From Gigantopelta aegis (lineage: Eukaryota > Mollusca > Gastropoda > Neomphalida > Peltospiridae), in NCBI RefSeq assembly GCF_016097555.1, contig NC_054711.1, positions 34,803,395 to 34,867,394 of the forward strand: a stretch of 64,000 nucleotides of DNA. The letters are read 5' to 3'. The notes beneath the pieces were generated by a model, which made no database searches, was not told the origin of the DNA, and saw only the letters and a program-made list of their open reading frames with translations. The position numbers and the translations under genes were made by a program. Positions within the stretch are counted from its first letter, which is position 1, and each line of letters opens with the position of its first letter. This document shows, in pieces, positions 44,230 to 55,805 of the stretch.

Positions 44230-44592
44230 TATAAAAATTTGTTTTGTTTAACGACATCACTAGAGCACGTTGATTTATTAATCATTGGCTATTCAATGTC
44301 AAACAAAGTCTTTGAGAGGAAACCCGCTACATTTTTCTATTGGAAGGAAAGGAATGAAAACTCTATTAACATGCACTGAAGGTTCAGGCACGTCCATTCT
44401 GGGCACGAGTTCTGATTTGCACCAGATCTGTCTTGGACGTTGTTGTTTTTTCCATTAGTAGCAAGGGATCATTTATATACACCATCCCACAGACAGGATA
44501 GCACATACCACAGCATTGGATATACCAGTCGTGGTGCACTGGCTGGAATGAGAAATAGCATAATGGGGCCCACCGATGGGGATCGATCACAG
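44230..44592 (-). repeat. SINE with tail 1, interrupted by ~95 bases
   Basis: Inverted copy: tail (gtttaacgacatcactagag), a break at about 44342-44450 containing unrelated sequence, then body and head-A remnant (ggggcccaccgatggggatc). Confidence 0.7.
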
Positions 44593-44599
44593 ACCATTA

Positions 44600-44970
44600 T
44601 TAAAATAGAGGATAATAAACAAGTTACCAGTTATTATCAAATTTATGTCCCTTGTGAAATAATTTTCACTTGTCATGAAAATTATTTCACAAGGGACATA
44701 AATTTGATATCTGGTGCCAAGTTTGTTATTCTATTTATTACCTGAGCTATTTTTTCTCTAAAAGCCCTTATTTTCAACACACATGCACGTACATGTATAG
44801 AAACGACATAAACCACTGTACGCACTGTTCTGAGTATTGCTATAACTTTGTAAGTGTCAAATCATCCAATAATATTGTTCGTTAGACCAATGCATGATAA
44901 TTTTTCAGTGAGAAATTACGATTTTTATTTTCCCTGTCATGAATACCTGCTGGGGTAATAATGTATTATT
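44600..44970. mobile_element. Palindromic MITE, family of 5640-6262
   Basis: The core at 44634-44710 is a near-perfect inverted repeat with arms of about 33 bp (atcaaatttatgtccc... and complement) around a short loop. The flank to 44970 repeats sequence inverted at 5690-5800 (gagaaatta, tttattttccc, gctggggtaataat). No ORF. Confidence 0.7.
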
Positions 44971-45159
44971 ATTAATCAAGGTGCATTCACTGTCAATCTA
45001 ATCATTCCATGGTGAAAGATCTAAAACTAGTGGACTTGATTGTTCAAAGTTAATCCTTTAATTGAATGACTAAAGGCAATACAGATTTAGCGTACATCAG
45101 GAACTCGGATATCATGTGACAGTCGGTTCACGACAAGATCAAGGATGCCAAGTGGCTGT

Positions 45160-45395
45160 GTATGTACTGTGTACTGTGTGTGTACTGTGTATGTACTGTG
45201 TACTATGTGTGTACTGTGTATGTACTGTGTATGTACTGTGTACTGTGTGTGTACTGTGTATGTACTGTGTACTGTGTGTGTACTGTGTATGTACTGTGTA
45301 CTGTGTGTGTACTGTGTGTGTACTGTGTATGTACTGTGTACTGTGTACTGTGTGTGTACTGTGTACTGTGTATGTACTGTGTACTGTGTGTGTAA
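45160..45395. repeat. TGTGTAC-type minisatellite
   Basis: Irregular repeats of tgtgtactg, tgtatgtactg and tgtactgtg. All six frames are open here (Cys-Val-Leu-Cys-Thr type), which is an artefact of the repeat. Confidence 0.95.
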
Positions 45396-45841
45396 TAGCA
45401 GCATGCTATGGCATCTGTGTTCATGTAATGTTGTCAAGAGGTGTTTTCAAAAGTCAGATGCACATTTGTTCCTAATTTGCTCTGTCGGTGTCGGAAGGTG
45501 TGAATTCCAATGTAATGAACATAATAAGATCAGTGTAAGTTTGTTTCCGACAATTTGTGGTTGGATGGTGTAAATGTTGTTGTAACGAGGTCGGACTGTT
45601 CGTATGTCTGTGATGTTTGACAAAAATGTTGGTGTGTTTGACAATCGAGTGTCTTCAGTAATTACTACTGCACAGTGTGTTCAGCTTTGATAATTGCCAA
45701 CCTTAATACAACAACTATTGGTTGTTGGATTTATTGGTATGCCTTGTACTATATACGATTAATAAAATGAGGAATTATGTCATTGTGCACAAACCTTGAA
45801 AAGTCTTATCTGTTGGAATACTTCATTTAAAATACTTATTA

Positions 45842-46055
45842 CAGCCAGTGCACCACGACTGGTATATCAAAGGCTGTGGTATGTGTTATCCTGTGTGGGA
45901 TGGTGCATATAAAAGATCCCTTGCTACTAATAGAAGAATGTAGCGGGTTTCCTCTCTGAGACTGTATGTCAAAATTACCAAATGTTTGACATCCAATAGC
46001 CAATGATTAATAAATCAATATCCTCTAGTGGTATTGTTAAACAAACAAACTTTTC
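45842..46055 (+). repeat. SINE body and tail 1
   Basis: 5'-truncated copy from 'cagccagtgcaccacgactg' to 'cctctagtggtattgttaaa', about 160 bases before the last MPND exon. Confidence 0.8.
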
Positions 46056-46215
46056 ATTTAAAATATAACTGGCAGTGGCATGCTTTTAACTATATATTAT
46101 CTGTTAAGGCTGTTGCTATGGTAAGCAGACTTAAATACAAAATCACCACTGAAAAATGAAAACTAACGTTGGCTGACCTGTTCCAATTCTAAATTTTTTT
46201 ACTCTCTGTTTGCAG

Positions 46216-46314
46216 TCTTCTTTGTCGACTAAACTTCCCAGTGATCAGATAGAGCGTGGAACATTCCTGGATTACGTGCAAGAACTCTTGCTGCCAAAGA
46301 AAGGAACCATCTGA
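46216..46314 (+). CDS. MPND: MPND-like terminal exon with stop codon
   Basis: The acceptor is actctctgtttgcag|TCT. It encodes SSLSTKLPSDQIERGTFLDY, then VQELLLPKKGTI and TGA. The position and 'S(L)...P.DQ......Y(L)...' pattern fit the C-terminal tail of MPND. 33 codons including the stop, phase 0. Confidence 0.88.
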   Translation, partial: SSLSTKLPSDQIERGTFLDYVQELLLPKKGTI

Positions 46315-47034
46315 TATTCATGGAAGCAGACGTGTTTATGAAACCAGTCAATTTAAGGAACCAATTATTTTATTTTAACCTTCTGACTACTACAGGCTAG
46401 ATATCTCACCCAATGTCATGCCAGTCGACATACTGTACACTGTATACAGTGCATTCCCCAATTCATAATTCCTGCCATTTTGCACACGGCACTCACCGGA
46501 AACAAGATGGTGTCTTTTGTTTATGTTTTTTCAATTGAAAATACTGTGGAATTTTTAGTTCAAAACGTGGTTTTCGGCAAGTATTTTCGCTTCACAACAA
46601 TGGCGGCACGTCACAGTCATTTTCAGGTATCGATAGCTGATTGTGACAGCTAATTTGATAATAAATTTGATCATTTTACCAACATCAAAAGTCACCAAAT
46701 ATTGGGATATGAATCGGAGTTTGTTTTGTTTTTTTAAAATCTGGTCAGAAAACCACTCTTATTGGGAATAATGGACATAAATACTGGATAGCTGGCCACA
46801 AATGCCCATAAGTAAACTCAATTTTTTTGCCTAATTTTAATTAATATTAACTGATCTAAAATATCATTAAAATTAGAAAACCCAACGAAAATAATACTTA
46901 TCGATTCAAATATGAACTTTTAGAAAACATTTCAGTGAATATATGTGAATAAAAACTATCAACTTGTACCCACTCAACGTGGTTTTTGTCAGACATTAAT
47001 CCTGTAGTCTAAAGGTTAAGGTTACACAGTGAAA
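46315..47034. other. MPND 3' region
   Basis: Downstream of the stop, probably 3' UTR at first. AATAAA occurs at 46660-46665 as a possible polyadenylation signal. No other feature seen. Confidence 0.45.
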
Positions 47035-47411
47035 CCTCTCAAAACCAGACCCTCTGTAAATCAGAATTCTCTCAAAACCTGACCCTCTGTAAATCAGAAT
47101 TCTCTCAAAACCAGACCCTCTGTAAATCAGAATTCTCTCAAAACCTGACCCTCTGTAAATGAGAATTCTCTCAAAACCAGACCCGCTGTAAATCAGAATT
47201 CTCTCAAAACCAGACCCTCTGTATACCAGAATTCTCTCAAAACAAGACCCTCTGTATACCAGAATTCTCTCAAAACAAGACCCTCTGTAAATGAGAATTC
47301 TCTCAAAACCAGACCCTCTTTAAATGAGAATTCTCTCAAAACCAGACCCTCTGTAAATGAGAATTCTCTCAAAACCTGACCCTCTGTAAATCAGAATTCT
47401 CTCAAAACCTG
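47035..47411. repeat. 33-bp tandem array
   Basis: About eleven 33-bp units (tctcaaaaccagaccctctg, taaatcagaattc) with point variants. It runs into a piece (47412-47535) shared with 37805-37915, so the array grew inside a dispersed element. Confidence 0.95.
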
Positions 47412-47993
47412 ACAGTTTTCATGCAGACCCATGAATCATGGTCCATTTTAAATATCGGTACAAAAGAGAACCTCTTTAAACCGGAAACCGGACATTTTAC
47501 TTGTTCCCGAGGGTGTCCGGTTTAGTGGGGTTCACTGCACATGGAATCCAGTATAAAACCATTCAGTCATTTGTTATAAGAATCGGATTTTTTTTTATTA
47601 AATGGTGATTTGTTTAGGAAACCAGCTGCTTGTTTATGGTACCAGTCTAAAATCCAGTCTGTTCAAGACAGCATTTGTTTGTTTACGGAATTGGTCATAT
47701 TTATAAAATGATTGTTAGTTTAGAAAAATGGCCTATGGAAACAATTCAAGAACCTATTATTTGTTTAAGGAACTAGTAGAACCAGTGGGTTGGTTATAAT
47801 AATAAACCACTTGGTTGTTTATAGAACCAGTTGGTTTAACAAACCAGTTGCTTGTTTATGCTGCTTCTAGGAACATTTTGTTCAGTATTTATTGTGTTGT
47901 GATTCACTACACAGGTTTCAGAGATCACTACACAGTCCTGTGGCTAATCAAAAGTTTGAAAAGAGAAGGCTGAATTTATGATGCTTGTTTATC
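47412..47993. other. Element remnant and unassigned sequence
   Basis: 47412-47535 is the dispersed piece also seen at 37805. The rest has irregular repeats of 'aaccagt(t)' with no coding signal. Confidence 0.45.
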
Positions 47994-48820
47994 TTAAAGC
48001 CGCACACCCTAGTTCCATCCAGCGAAAATAAATTATAATTTGGTTAATCTACAAACCTGTAACACACTTAGATCACGTTTTTATCAAATGGAGTGAAAAA
48101 GCAGGTTTTATATCGATAAATACCATGGGAATCCCCATGTCCCAATTGCTTGAAATAATTTTGAAAGTTTGTATTCTGATGTCACCGGTAGATGTCGCTC
48201 GAAGCACAACAATGCCTACGTCATGACAAATTTCACAGACTTTGGGTGCGTTCTTTTCACCTCTCCTGGACATGTTCCAACTGTTCTGTCCTGGTTGGAC
48301 CCCCTCTCCAGATATCATAGGACTTAGCAAAATTATTGGTTTTAAGGGTTTGTAACGTTTTGTATTGAGATACTTACTTGTCTGAACTTTATTGTTACTG
48401 AAAATGTTCACGAACTGTGAAGACAAATCTCACAAATGAACAACAACAAATCGGTTGTTGATTGCGCAAACCGTGCACAAGAAAACAAACTGAACCAAAA
48501 TGATAACGGTCACGTGGTATACCAGTCTGTGACATTGAAATGGAAATATCCCCTCTAAAAATAGATTAGACCTTGTCTGCTCAAAGTTTTTTTCTCAAAC
48601 GTGCGTCCGTTTTTCAGAAATACGAAAAATGCATTTTGTGGTATTACAAACACTAGGATTACCAGGATTACCAAAAAACACTTCAGGTGAATGGAAATGT
48701 ATATTCTAAATAATAAACGGTAAGTAAAGTGCAATTTTATTTGTGAAAAAATGGGTTTAATAGCGAAAAACAATGCCGTAATGGTTAACAACTAGCCGTA
48801 ACTAGGGTGTGTCCCTTTAA
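47994..48820. mobile_element. TTAA-flanked MITE (piggyBac-like ends)
   Basis: TTAA lies at both ends (47994-47997 and 48817-48820). The terminal inverted repeats are AAGCCGCACACCCTAGTT on the left and AACTAGGGTGTGTCCCTT on the right. TTAA target duplication is typical of piggyBac-type elements (family knowledge). A minus-strand frame of 117 codons (48073-48426) lies inside, but resembles no transposase I recognise and is probably not a gene. Confidence 0.75.
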
Positions 48821-50220
48821 AAGCAGATGTTTTAGCACTGTATATGTATGTAGTTAAACGTGGATAAAAAAATCTGGATTTGTAAATTCGGCCCAGAATG
48901 ATCTCTGTAGCCTAATTTACATTTTGTTAATAATATTGTTTGTTAATAATAAAGAGTAAACTGATCACGAGTTGGACAGTCATGGTTCTTTAGACTACAG
49001 CTAATGTCTGCATTTTACCTTTAAAATATACTCTTCAAAAAAAGTAGGGGAACCTGAAATATTAATGTTAATATCAACTATTAGACCGAACATACGTTTT
49101 GACCACAGACATCCTAGTAAAGAACGTTCAGGTCTGTTTATCAATGCACCAAAACATTCCATAGTTTGCACATGCATCACACAGTTGCCCCATACATGTG
49201 TGTGGGGTGTCATTCTCGATTTTGACAATTTCCAGGAAGGTCCATTAATCACTGGAACATTATTTCTGTCAATCTTTTTCATTCTGTTGATCATACAGTT
49301 GTTATTGTTTTGTTTTTAGTCATTTTTATTGTTTGAATTTGTGATTTATTGATAAAAAAAAACCCCGTCAACTTTCAAATTTCACTTCTGACCCCAATCG
49401 TCCTTCAAGATCTTTGGTGGTCATAAAATATTCTGTAATACTTAACTACTGGTTGTAATGTTTGCCCAATTAATTCACTATTATCATATAACCATTCCCG
49501 ACAGCTAATATACCTTACAATTTTGGCAATTGTAAATTCTGATTAGAGTTCCCATACTTTTTTTGAAGAGTATATTAAATGATTAGTGACAGTAACTGAT
49601 ATTCCTTCATTTTTTGTTTTTATAACCACTTCTTTAGCAGAAAGTGCTAAATAGGAGAATGTCAACATGTAAAAATCGCGTGTCAGTTGGTCTATATAAT
49701 CTGATAGTTTGCCACCCAGTAGCCAATGTAAGTTTCGTGCTGGTGTGTTGTTAAGCAGTTATTCGTTCATTCTTTCCCTCAGAGAAATGTTCAAGTATGC
49801 CTGTCGTGGACACAACATCCGACTTCACTACGGATAGACCGGTTCTATAGCTAATCTTTGTACTTTATATATTAATCTTTATTTTTCAGTATTGTCCCAA
49901 CTCATGATCAGCTTACCCAAGATGTACATGTGGTACTAAACTGAACTGAAAATGTTATTTACTATTCTGGTGTGTTATCCCAGAAATACACTACTGTTGC
50001 CCAACTCACAATCTGCTAACCCTAGAGGTGTACGTGTGGTACTAAACTGTGAACTGAAAAACATGGGTTGTGCAGACAATGGGTGATTGTAATGATTGTG
50101 TGTACTGTGCAATAATACTCTCTTTTTTTCTCATTTTCGTGGTATTTAAATTTTTCTTTCCATCAAAGTCTACAATGTATATCCTAATGCATGTCTCTTC
50201 ACCTGTGAAAGCCCTCATAA
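48821..50220. other. Unassigned, with a possible decayed element near 49030-49570
   Basis: 'actcttcaaaaaaagtaggg' at 49029 and its complement-like 'cccatactttttttgaagag' near 49551 suggest terminal repeats of a ~540-bp element. No transposase domain was recognised in the overlapping short ORFs (49001-49319). Confidence 0.5.
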
Positions 50221-50310
50221 TGTTTGGATGGATGGATGAATGAATAAATGCATGGATGAATGAATGCATGGATAGATGGATGAATAAATGCATGGATGGA
50301 TGGATGGGTG
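50221..50310. repeat. (ATGGATGA)-type microsatellite
   Basis: Irregular tggatgaatgaatgcatgga units. Open frames of His/Ile/Phe type through it are artefacts. Confidence 0.85.
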
Positions 50311-50519
50311 TTTAACGACACCCAACACTTTCTAAAGGAGATTGGTTTGAGTACATAAATCATGTTACCGTTTGTTGTCAGTCCGATTAAAAGCATATCT
50401 TACTAACAATCCGCACTAAAGAATTCAGTAGATCTGAAATATACCAAGACCATTTCATGGACACATGAACAGTCATCATGGATGCATTTAGGCTTTTTTA
50501 GTTCCTGACTTAAGGGTAA

Positions 50520-50640
50520 AGTTTTGTTCAGTGACACCTTGATTTATTGGACTGTTGGATGTCAAACATTTTATAAATCTCACATATAAACTTTGACGGA
50601 ACCAGCTACATATTTCCATTAACAGAAAGCAATTGGAGAA
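50520..50640 (-). repeat. Degenerate SINE tail 1
   Basis: Diverged inverted remnant: 'cagtgacacc', 'ttggatgtcaaacatttt', 'gaaccagctacatatttcca'. Confidence 0.6.
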
Positions 50641-51022
50641 TAACTAATAAGCTACAAGAAATTATGAATTATCTGTCCGGATTGAATGAATAGGCAAGGG
50701 TTTTACAACATTAACTCATGAGAGAACAAATAATTTGTAACTCCTTGTAGGGAGTTGGTTATTCTCTTTATTACCCATTTTCACTTTTTTAATATAAAAG
50801 TTCCTCTGTTGTCTAGAACAAAGTCATCAGCCATTATGTCATATTATCTTATGTGCATTACATGACGTAATGTGACATCATGGCACAACAGCATTCTTTT
50901 TACAGCCAAATGTTTACATTGCAAAATAATTTGACTGTGGTTGCATTAGAAAATAATAATTTTTCTATGCTACTAAAGCCGCTAGTTATGAAAATACACA
51001 TTTCATAATGAGCCAAATCTTT

Positions 51023-51027
<5 letters not shown>

Positions 51028-51075
<48 letters not shown>
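51028..51075. repeat. (AT)n microsatellite
   Basis: About 45 bases of AT dinucleotides directly left of the palindromic element at 51077. Confidence 0.95.
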
Positions 51076-51076
<1 letters not shown>

Positions 51077-51078
<2 letters not shown>

Positions 51079-51228
51079 GTTATTACCAGTGTTTTTTGGT
51101 ATCGTCAATATATATTAGGAATAAAAATTGTATTATGCGAGCCTCTGGCGAGCATAATGCATTACTTTTATTCCAAATATATGATATTGACGATACCGAA
51201 AAACACGAGGGTAATAATCTTTTTATCA
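51077..51228. mobile_element. Long hairpin MITE
   Basis: Near-perfect inverted repeat with arms of about 65 bp. The left arm has 'gtgttttttggtatcgtcaa' and 'aggaataaaaa'; the right arm has 'ttgacgataccgaaaaacac'. The arms meet around 'gagcctctggcgagc' near 51145. No ORF. Confidence 0.75.
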
Positions 51229-51884
51229 TATAATCTCAAGCTTAATATAACGTGTTTTTGTAAACTGTACACGCAACTTTAATTACAATCAGCCATTACG
51301 CGATATTCAAATGACGTAAGAATATGTGGTGCGGTGTATTTTTGAATGGAAATGACGTCAAACTCGAATGACGTCATTTTGGATGACCTTACATCAAAAT
51401 AAACTAGGGCCTAACGTTTTTTGTTTTCTGAATGCTGGACAGCTTTCAGTGTAAAATTGCTATTGAAATGTTTTTATCTGATGACTATGAATGCATGCGT
51501 CAATTATGGAGTGTCACCCATGTGTGTTTGCTTAAATGTCAATAAACCTAGTGCCGTGACCTCCATTAATTTACATCTAATTTGCAAAGTTATCAAATTG
51601 TTAAAGTATGTGATCTGAAAAATATCACATACTTTGATTGCACTGAAAATGTAAGATATTATATGATAAATATATATATATATATATATATGTATATGTA
51701 TATGTATATGTAAAAGTGAAGTTCCGGCCATGGCAAACAACCAACCAAATGTCATGATTTTTAAGCCAGCTAATCCGTGGTTGTAGCAGCAATCTGCACA
51801 CTAGAGAGATTGAAAAAGTATTACCCCATAAAATATTGGAGTCCATATGGGTAATAATCTTTTACATGCACTCTCCCATACCAC

Positions 51885-52075
51885 AGCCTTTAATATTCCA
51901 TAGCACTGGTATATCAATGACCAAGGGATGTGCTGTCCTGTTTGTGGGGAAAATAATATAATAGATCCTATGCTGCTAATGGAAAAATGTATCGTGTTTT
52001 GGTTTTTAATGACTTATAATTATCAAATGTTTGACATCCAATAGCTCTAGTGATGTTGTTAAACAATGAAATGTC
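51885..52075 (+). repeat. Degenerate SINE body and tail 1
   Basis: 'tgtgctgtcctgtttgtggg', 'tatgctgctaatggaaaaat' and 'gtttgacatccaatagctct' are SINE body and tail with many changes. Confidence 0.6.
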
Positions 52076-52952
52076 ATCTTGGCTTTATCCAACACTAGCT
52101 CTGATAAATGCAGATTTCTAAAGAAGAGTGGGAGTAAGGTTGGTTTGAATTAGCTCGATGTTCGATATTAAAATTGTTGTATGATATATTTTTTCTTACA
52201 AATTTACCAATTTTTTTTTTTTTTGAGGCAAAAGCTGAAAATCCACCCTTTGGGCATTACTTTATTTGTGCATTTTATATACACTAAAGTTTATTAAAAT
52301 AGCAGTTTTGTTTGTATTTTACATTAAGAAATAATGTTGATGTCCGATTACCTGTTTGTGCTACTGGATTCAGTGGCCTCTTTCGATGGTACATGCCTAC
52401 GATTACCTTGAAGTAAACATGTTTTGTATAGCCTATTTTGATTATCTAATCAGATGTATGTAGTACATATCGTTTAGTTACTGTAAATATTTTATCTATG
52501 CAATATTTATATTTGATAATATTTGTCGTATGTCATGTAATATTTGTGGTTGTGAATTTGTTTTAATAATGTTTGTGTTAAAGAGAGAATAGCAACAAAC
52601 CGTTATTAAAAATCGTATTTATGTAACCTGGTGGTCGATCTACTTACAGATGAAATGTTATACTTATAGACAAAAACATCAGATCTTACCCTGAACAAAA
52701 CTGAGGGGAGTGATTAATTGCTTCCCTAACATACATTGTAGATTATGAGAAGCCATTTAAATTTAAAAGACTCCATCACATGTGGTAATGTGCAATACAA
52801 ATAGTAAAACAAAGGTGGTGGAATTTCTGTCTGGGATGAGATTTGCCACATCTCAGGGTCGAAAAGTCCACCACCAAACATTCTTAAGTGTAACTATTAA
52901 ACAGTTTCATTAATTTAAGACTTAGTTTGTGAAAAATGGAGCCAAATACAAA
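52076..52952. other. Unassigned intergenic sequence
   Basis: AT-rich sequence with no exon, RNA gene or repeat end recognised. Confidence 0.4.
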
Positions 52953-52954
52953 TA

Positions 52955-53365
52955 CTGTAGATCCAGAAATTAATGTGACGGTGGGCAGACTAAAATGCGA
53001 CATGAAATTAATGCGAGTGGCCTCCCTTTGAAATATTACTTTCCTAATAACACACATCTGTGTGCTTTTTAGTTACTTCCTAACATGTCTGTGTACACAT
53101 CAATTAACCTGTTTAGTCCCTAGTGTTTTTGGTGAGATCAACTCAAAGCATACCCGTGTTTGTTTTTAATAGCGTCTTCGCTGATTTTAGTCTCACTTAA
53201 AGAGTTCTCAAGTCCTGAGCTTCCAGCTCCCTTAGGGATGACCGATGACATGTGCATAGCTAGCTACCAAACATAGAAATAAATGAGTCATATTATTAAT
53301 GTGAATAACACAAACTCACATTTTTCGCATTAATATTATGATCGCATTAATTTCAGGATCTACAG
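52955..53365. mobile_element. Non-autonomous element with CTGTAGATCC ends
   Basis: The terminal inverted repeats are CTGTAGATCCAGAAATTAAT (left) and ATTAATTTCAGGATCTACAG (right). TA flanks both ends (52953-52954, 53366-53367). It is 411 bp with no transposase. End sequence and TA duplication resemble the pogo/Tigger element at 8351-10087. Confidence 0.75.
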
Positions 53366-53367
53366 TA

Positions 53368-54640
53368 TCTAAAATTGAAGAAGTATTTCAATTAAATTAA
53401 AAAAAGAAAACATTAAATAAAAAACCCCACCTTATCCAGTGCATTGTGATGCACAGTTGCAACTATAAACCAAGTTTTATTGATGAGTTTAATCCAACCC
53501 ACACAAGTAATCAATTAAATTGGTAGAAAACAATCTATAGTCCGTCCTATCCTCCTACAATAATGTTTTTTGTAAATAATTTCAGTTTGATTTGTCGTAA
53601 GAAGAAAAATAATAGTTTTGGAAAAAAACTGAAAAATTATAAATTTTGTGTGCAGTTTAGAAAACAATGGTCTCAAAAATAAACAACTTGTAGTAAATTC
53701 CATAGCATAATGAAAAAAGTTTCCTTTGGGAAGGACTATAGCTGTTGATTCATGTCTGGTTGACTATATTTTTGATTTGTGTAATGTATTATTAGACTAT
53801 ACAATGTCCAGTGACACAATACCTTAGGCATCAGAAGGGGATGGGGGAGAGGGGACTGGCCGGGCCAGCTGAAATCAAATTTAATTACTTACAGCTGGCT
53901 CTGCACCACCCCCACCCACACCCCCACCCCCCACCCCCCCACCCGCGTAAGTTGTTGTCTTCTTCCCAGGCCTATAAATACAAATTTATACATGTTGTTA
54001 ATGTCCTAGTTTGTACTATTTCTACTTTGCAATATTTTTCCCTATCATGGTTTTATGCATAATCTTGCAATAAACTGATATCCTCTACCATTTTTAGAAG
54101 TATTTTTGGGGTTTTTTCACACATTTTGTGTGGGCTAGCCATTCATCAATGTGGTGTGTCTTGTGTGCATGTGTGTTTTAGTGTGTGTTATTCACAGGGA
54201 CACAGGTTCAAATCCATGGAGAAGTCTGACTCGTACTTTTTCGGGGGGGATATGCTCACTAAAATTGGTTGACACTAAGACTTCATGTACAGCATTCTGT
54301 TGTCCCCCCCCCCCCCCCCCCCAGTAGTGGGCATCATTTATTATGACATAGACTTTTATTTTACCCATTTAATCTTACTATAGTAATAAAGACAACTCTG
54401 ACTGCAATAAAAAAATATTTTATTAAACGTGTGATACAAAACCTTGCATGTGTAGTATGTGTTCACCCAAATGACATCACGTTTATAGCCAGGAATGATG
54501 TCGTGTTCCTAGACACTCAGTGCTCCATCAATTCTATAAAATTCAACCAACTTTCCAGATGAAGTAAGCTGTGGTATTTAATTAAACTTGTGTTAATCAT
54601 AATATAGAAAGGTGATATGTAATAAATACAGAACCACATA
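53368..54640. other. Unassigned, C-rich runs
   Basis: It holds a cacccccacc stretch at 53904-53943 and a C-run at 54304-54322. It has a piece (53545-53760) resembling 3700-3870 near transporter exon 8 (cgtaagaa, ataaacaacttgtagtaaat, ggaaggactatagctg), so a dispersed repeat of about 200 bp. Confidence 0.5.
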
Positions 54641-55090
54641 CCAGTTGTTATGCCATGTTATTTATTGCACTTGTTTATAGTGTGCAAGATTTATACCACT
54701 TGACCATCTCATGATATAATATTCTTATGCACTATAAACTCTTTAAAAGCCTTTTATTTTTTATATGTAAATGTATATGTAGCATATATAGAAACGATGT
54801 TAACACATTGTTTTGAGTATTGCTTTAACTTTGTATTTTAATCACATTCTTATATAATTTTAAAAAAATGTTTTATTTATTCTGTTAAAACTATATAATG
54901 AAGAGCCATAAATGCATACACTTCAAACTATGTGACATCGTTTTGTATATTTGCCATCGTCATCTTTAGTACCAACATGGACAAATTGTCCAAAACTATT
55001 GTTCGTTATACCAATACAGAATATTTCTCACTGAGAAAATATGAAAAATATTTTCCCAGTTATGAGTGACCACTGGGGTAATAAATGTAT
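54641..55090. repeat. Diverged copy of the palindromic MITE family
   Basis: It contains 'tttctcactgagaaaatatg', 'ttttcccagttatgag' and 'cactggggtaataaat', related to 5690-5800 and 44880-44965. Boundaries are approximate. Confidence 0.5.
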
Positions 55091-55510
55091 ACTTACTGTA
55101 TTACTCTTTTAAAATCAAACTTAGCTTAATTATATTTTTTATGAAATAACACAAAAAAAATTCCCTAATTGTTTTTACCACGGGCATCAAGTCAAATTTT
55201 GGAAATAAGACTCTGAGCATATTGTAGATTTTCATTGCTATACTTCTGGAGATAGGTACAGGTCAGTTGCATCTTTACATTCTTGGATGAAAAAAAATCA
55301 AATGCTGCCTGAAAAAAAAGTATGTATATTAAAAAAAAGGGAAAATAAAGACATTAACATAAATAACAGACAAGAAGGTTTGTTTTACCACACCCCAACA
55401 CATAGAAAACTAATATGTTAATGTGACGTGATCAAGCAATGAAAAAAAAGAGGTTTTTTGTTCATATGTCGGGAATGGAAACGAATACTTTAGTGTTCAA
55501 ATCTGTTAAT

Positions 55511-55725
55511 CATTTGTCACATCATTAACAGCTATGGTGGGACATATCACTCGAGGGCAGCATCATTTGTCACATCATTAACAGCTATGGTGGGACATAT
55601 CACTCGAGGGCAGCATCATTTGTCACATCATTAACAGCTATGGTGGGACATATCATTCGAGGGCAGCATCTTTTGTCACATCATTAACAGCTATGGTGAG
55701 ACATATCACTCGAGGGCAGCATCAA
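55511..55725. repeat. 53-bp tandem repeat, four copies
   Basis: Unit: tttgtcacatcattaacagc, tatggtgggacatatcactc, gagggcagcatca. Four copies with few differences, so young. Confidence 0.95.
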
Positions 55726-55805
55726 ATGAAGCACATTTCTATTGTACTCCATATTCACTAACAAAGGCAATCTTCCTCCTAGGTAAGCAATTAACATAAT
55801 TATTA

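Larger units (their letters stand above)
37122..46314 (+). other. MPND: Gene model: MPND-like JAMM/MPN domain protein, C-terminal half
   Basis: Five phase-consistent exons (37122, 38162, 39936, 42458, 46216) give 173 codons and a stop. They match the C-terminal half of MPN domain-containing protein MPND. Seen: the JAMM signature; PSKNDAVFQAFWAMPPPE; QYPDGYGIPMKMKYSVYQ; a helical C-terminal tail ending LPKKGTI. Family knowledge: MPND is a predicted zinc metalloprotease of the JAMM class with an N-terminal DNA-binding-type domain. Upstream exons, including the catalytic Glu and N-terminal domain, are missing between 33286 and 37121 or lie in the gap. A possible AATAAA follows the stop at 46660. 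Three introns hold tandem arrays. Confidence 0.9.

Noticed and set aside
45087..45573. Several ORFs of 70-140 codons rich in Cys-Val-Leu or Thr-Val-His
   Set aside because: Microsatellite-like TGTGTACTG repeats open in all frames.
48073..48426. A 117-codon minus-strand gene
   Set aside because: Lies wholly within a TTAA-flanked MITE and resembles no known protein to me.
49750..49850. Possible terminal exon after ttctttccctcag (EMFKYACRGHNIRLHYG and stop)
   Set aside because: Good acceptor, but no partner exon, no recognised family and two frames equally open.
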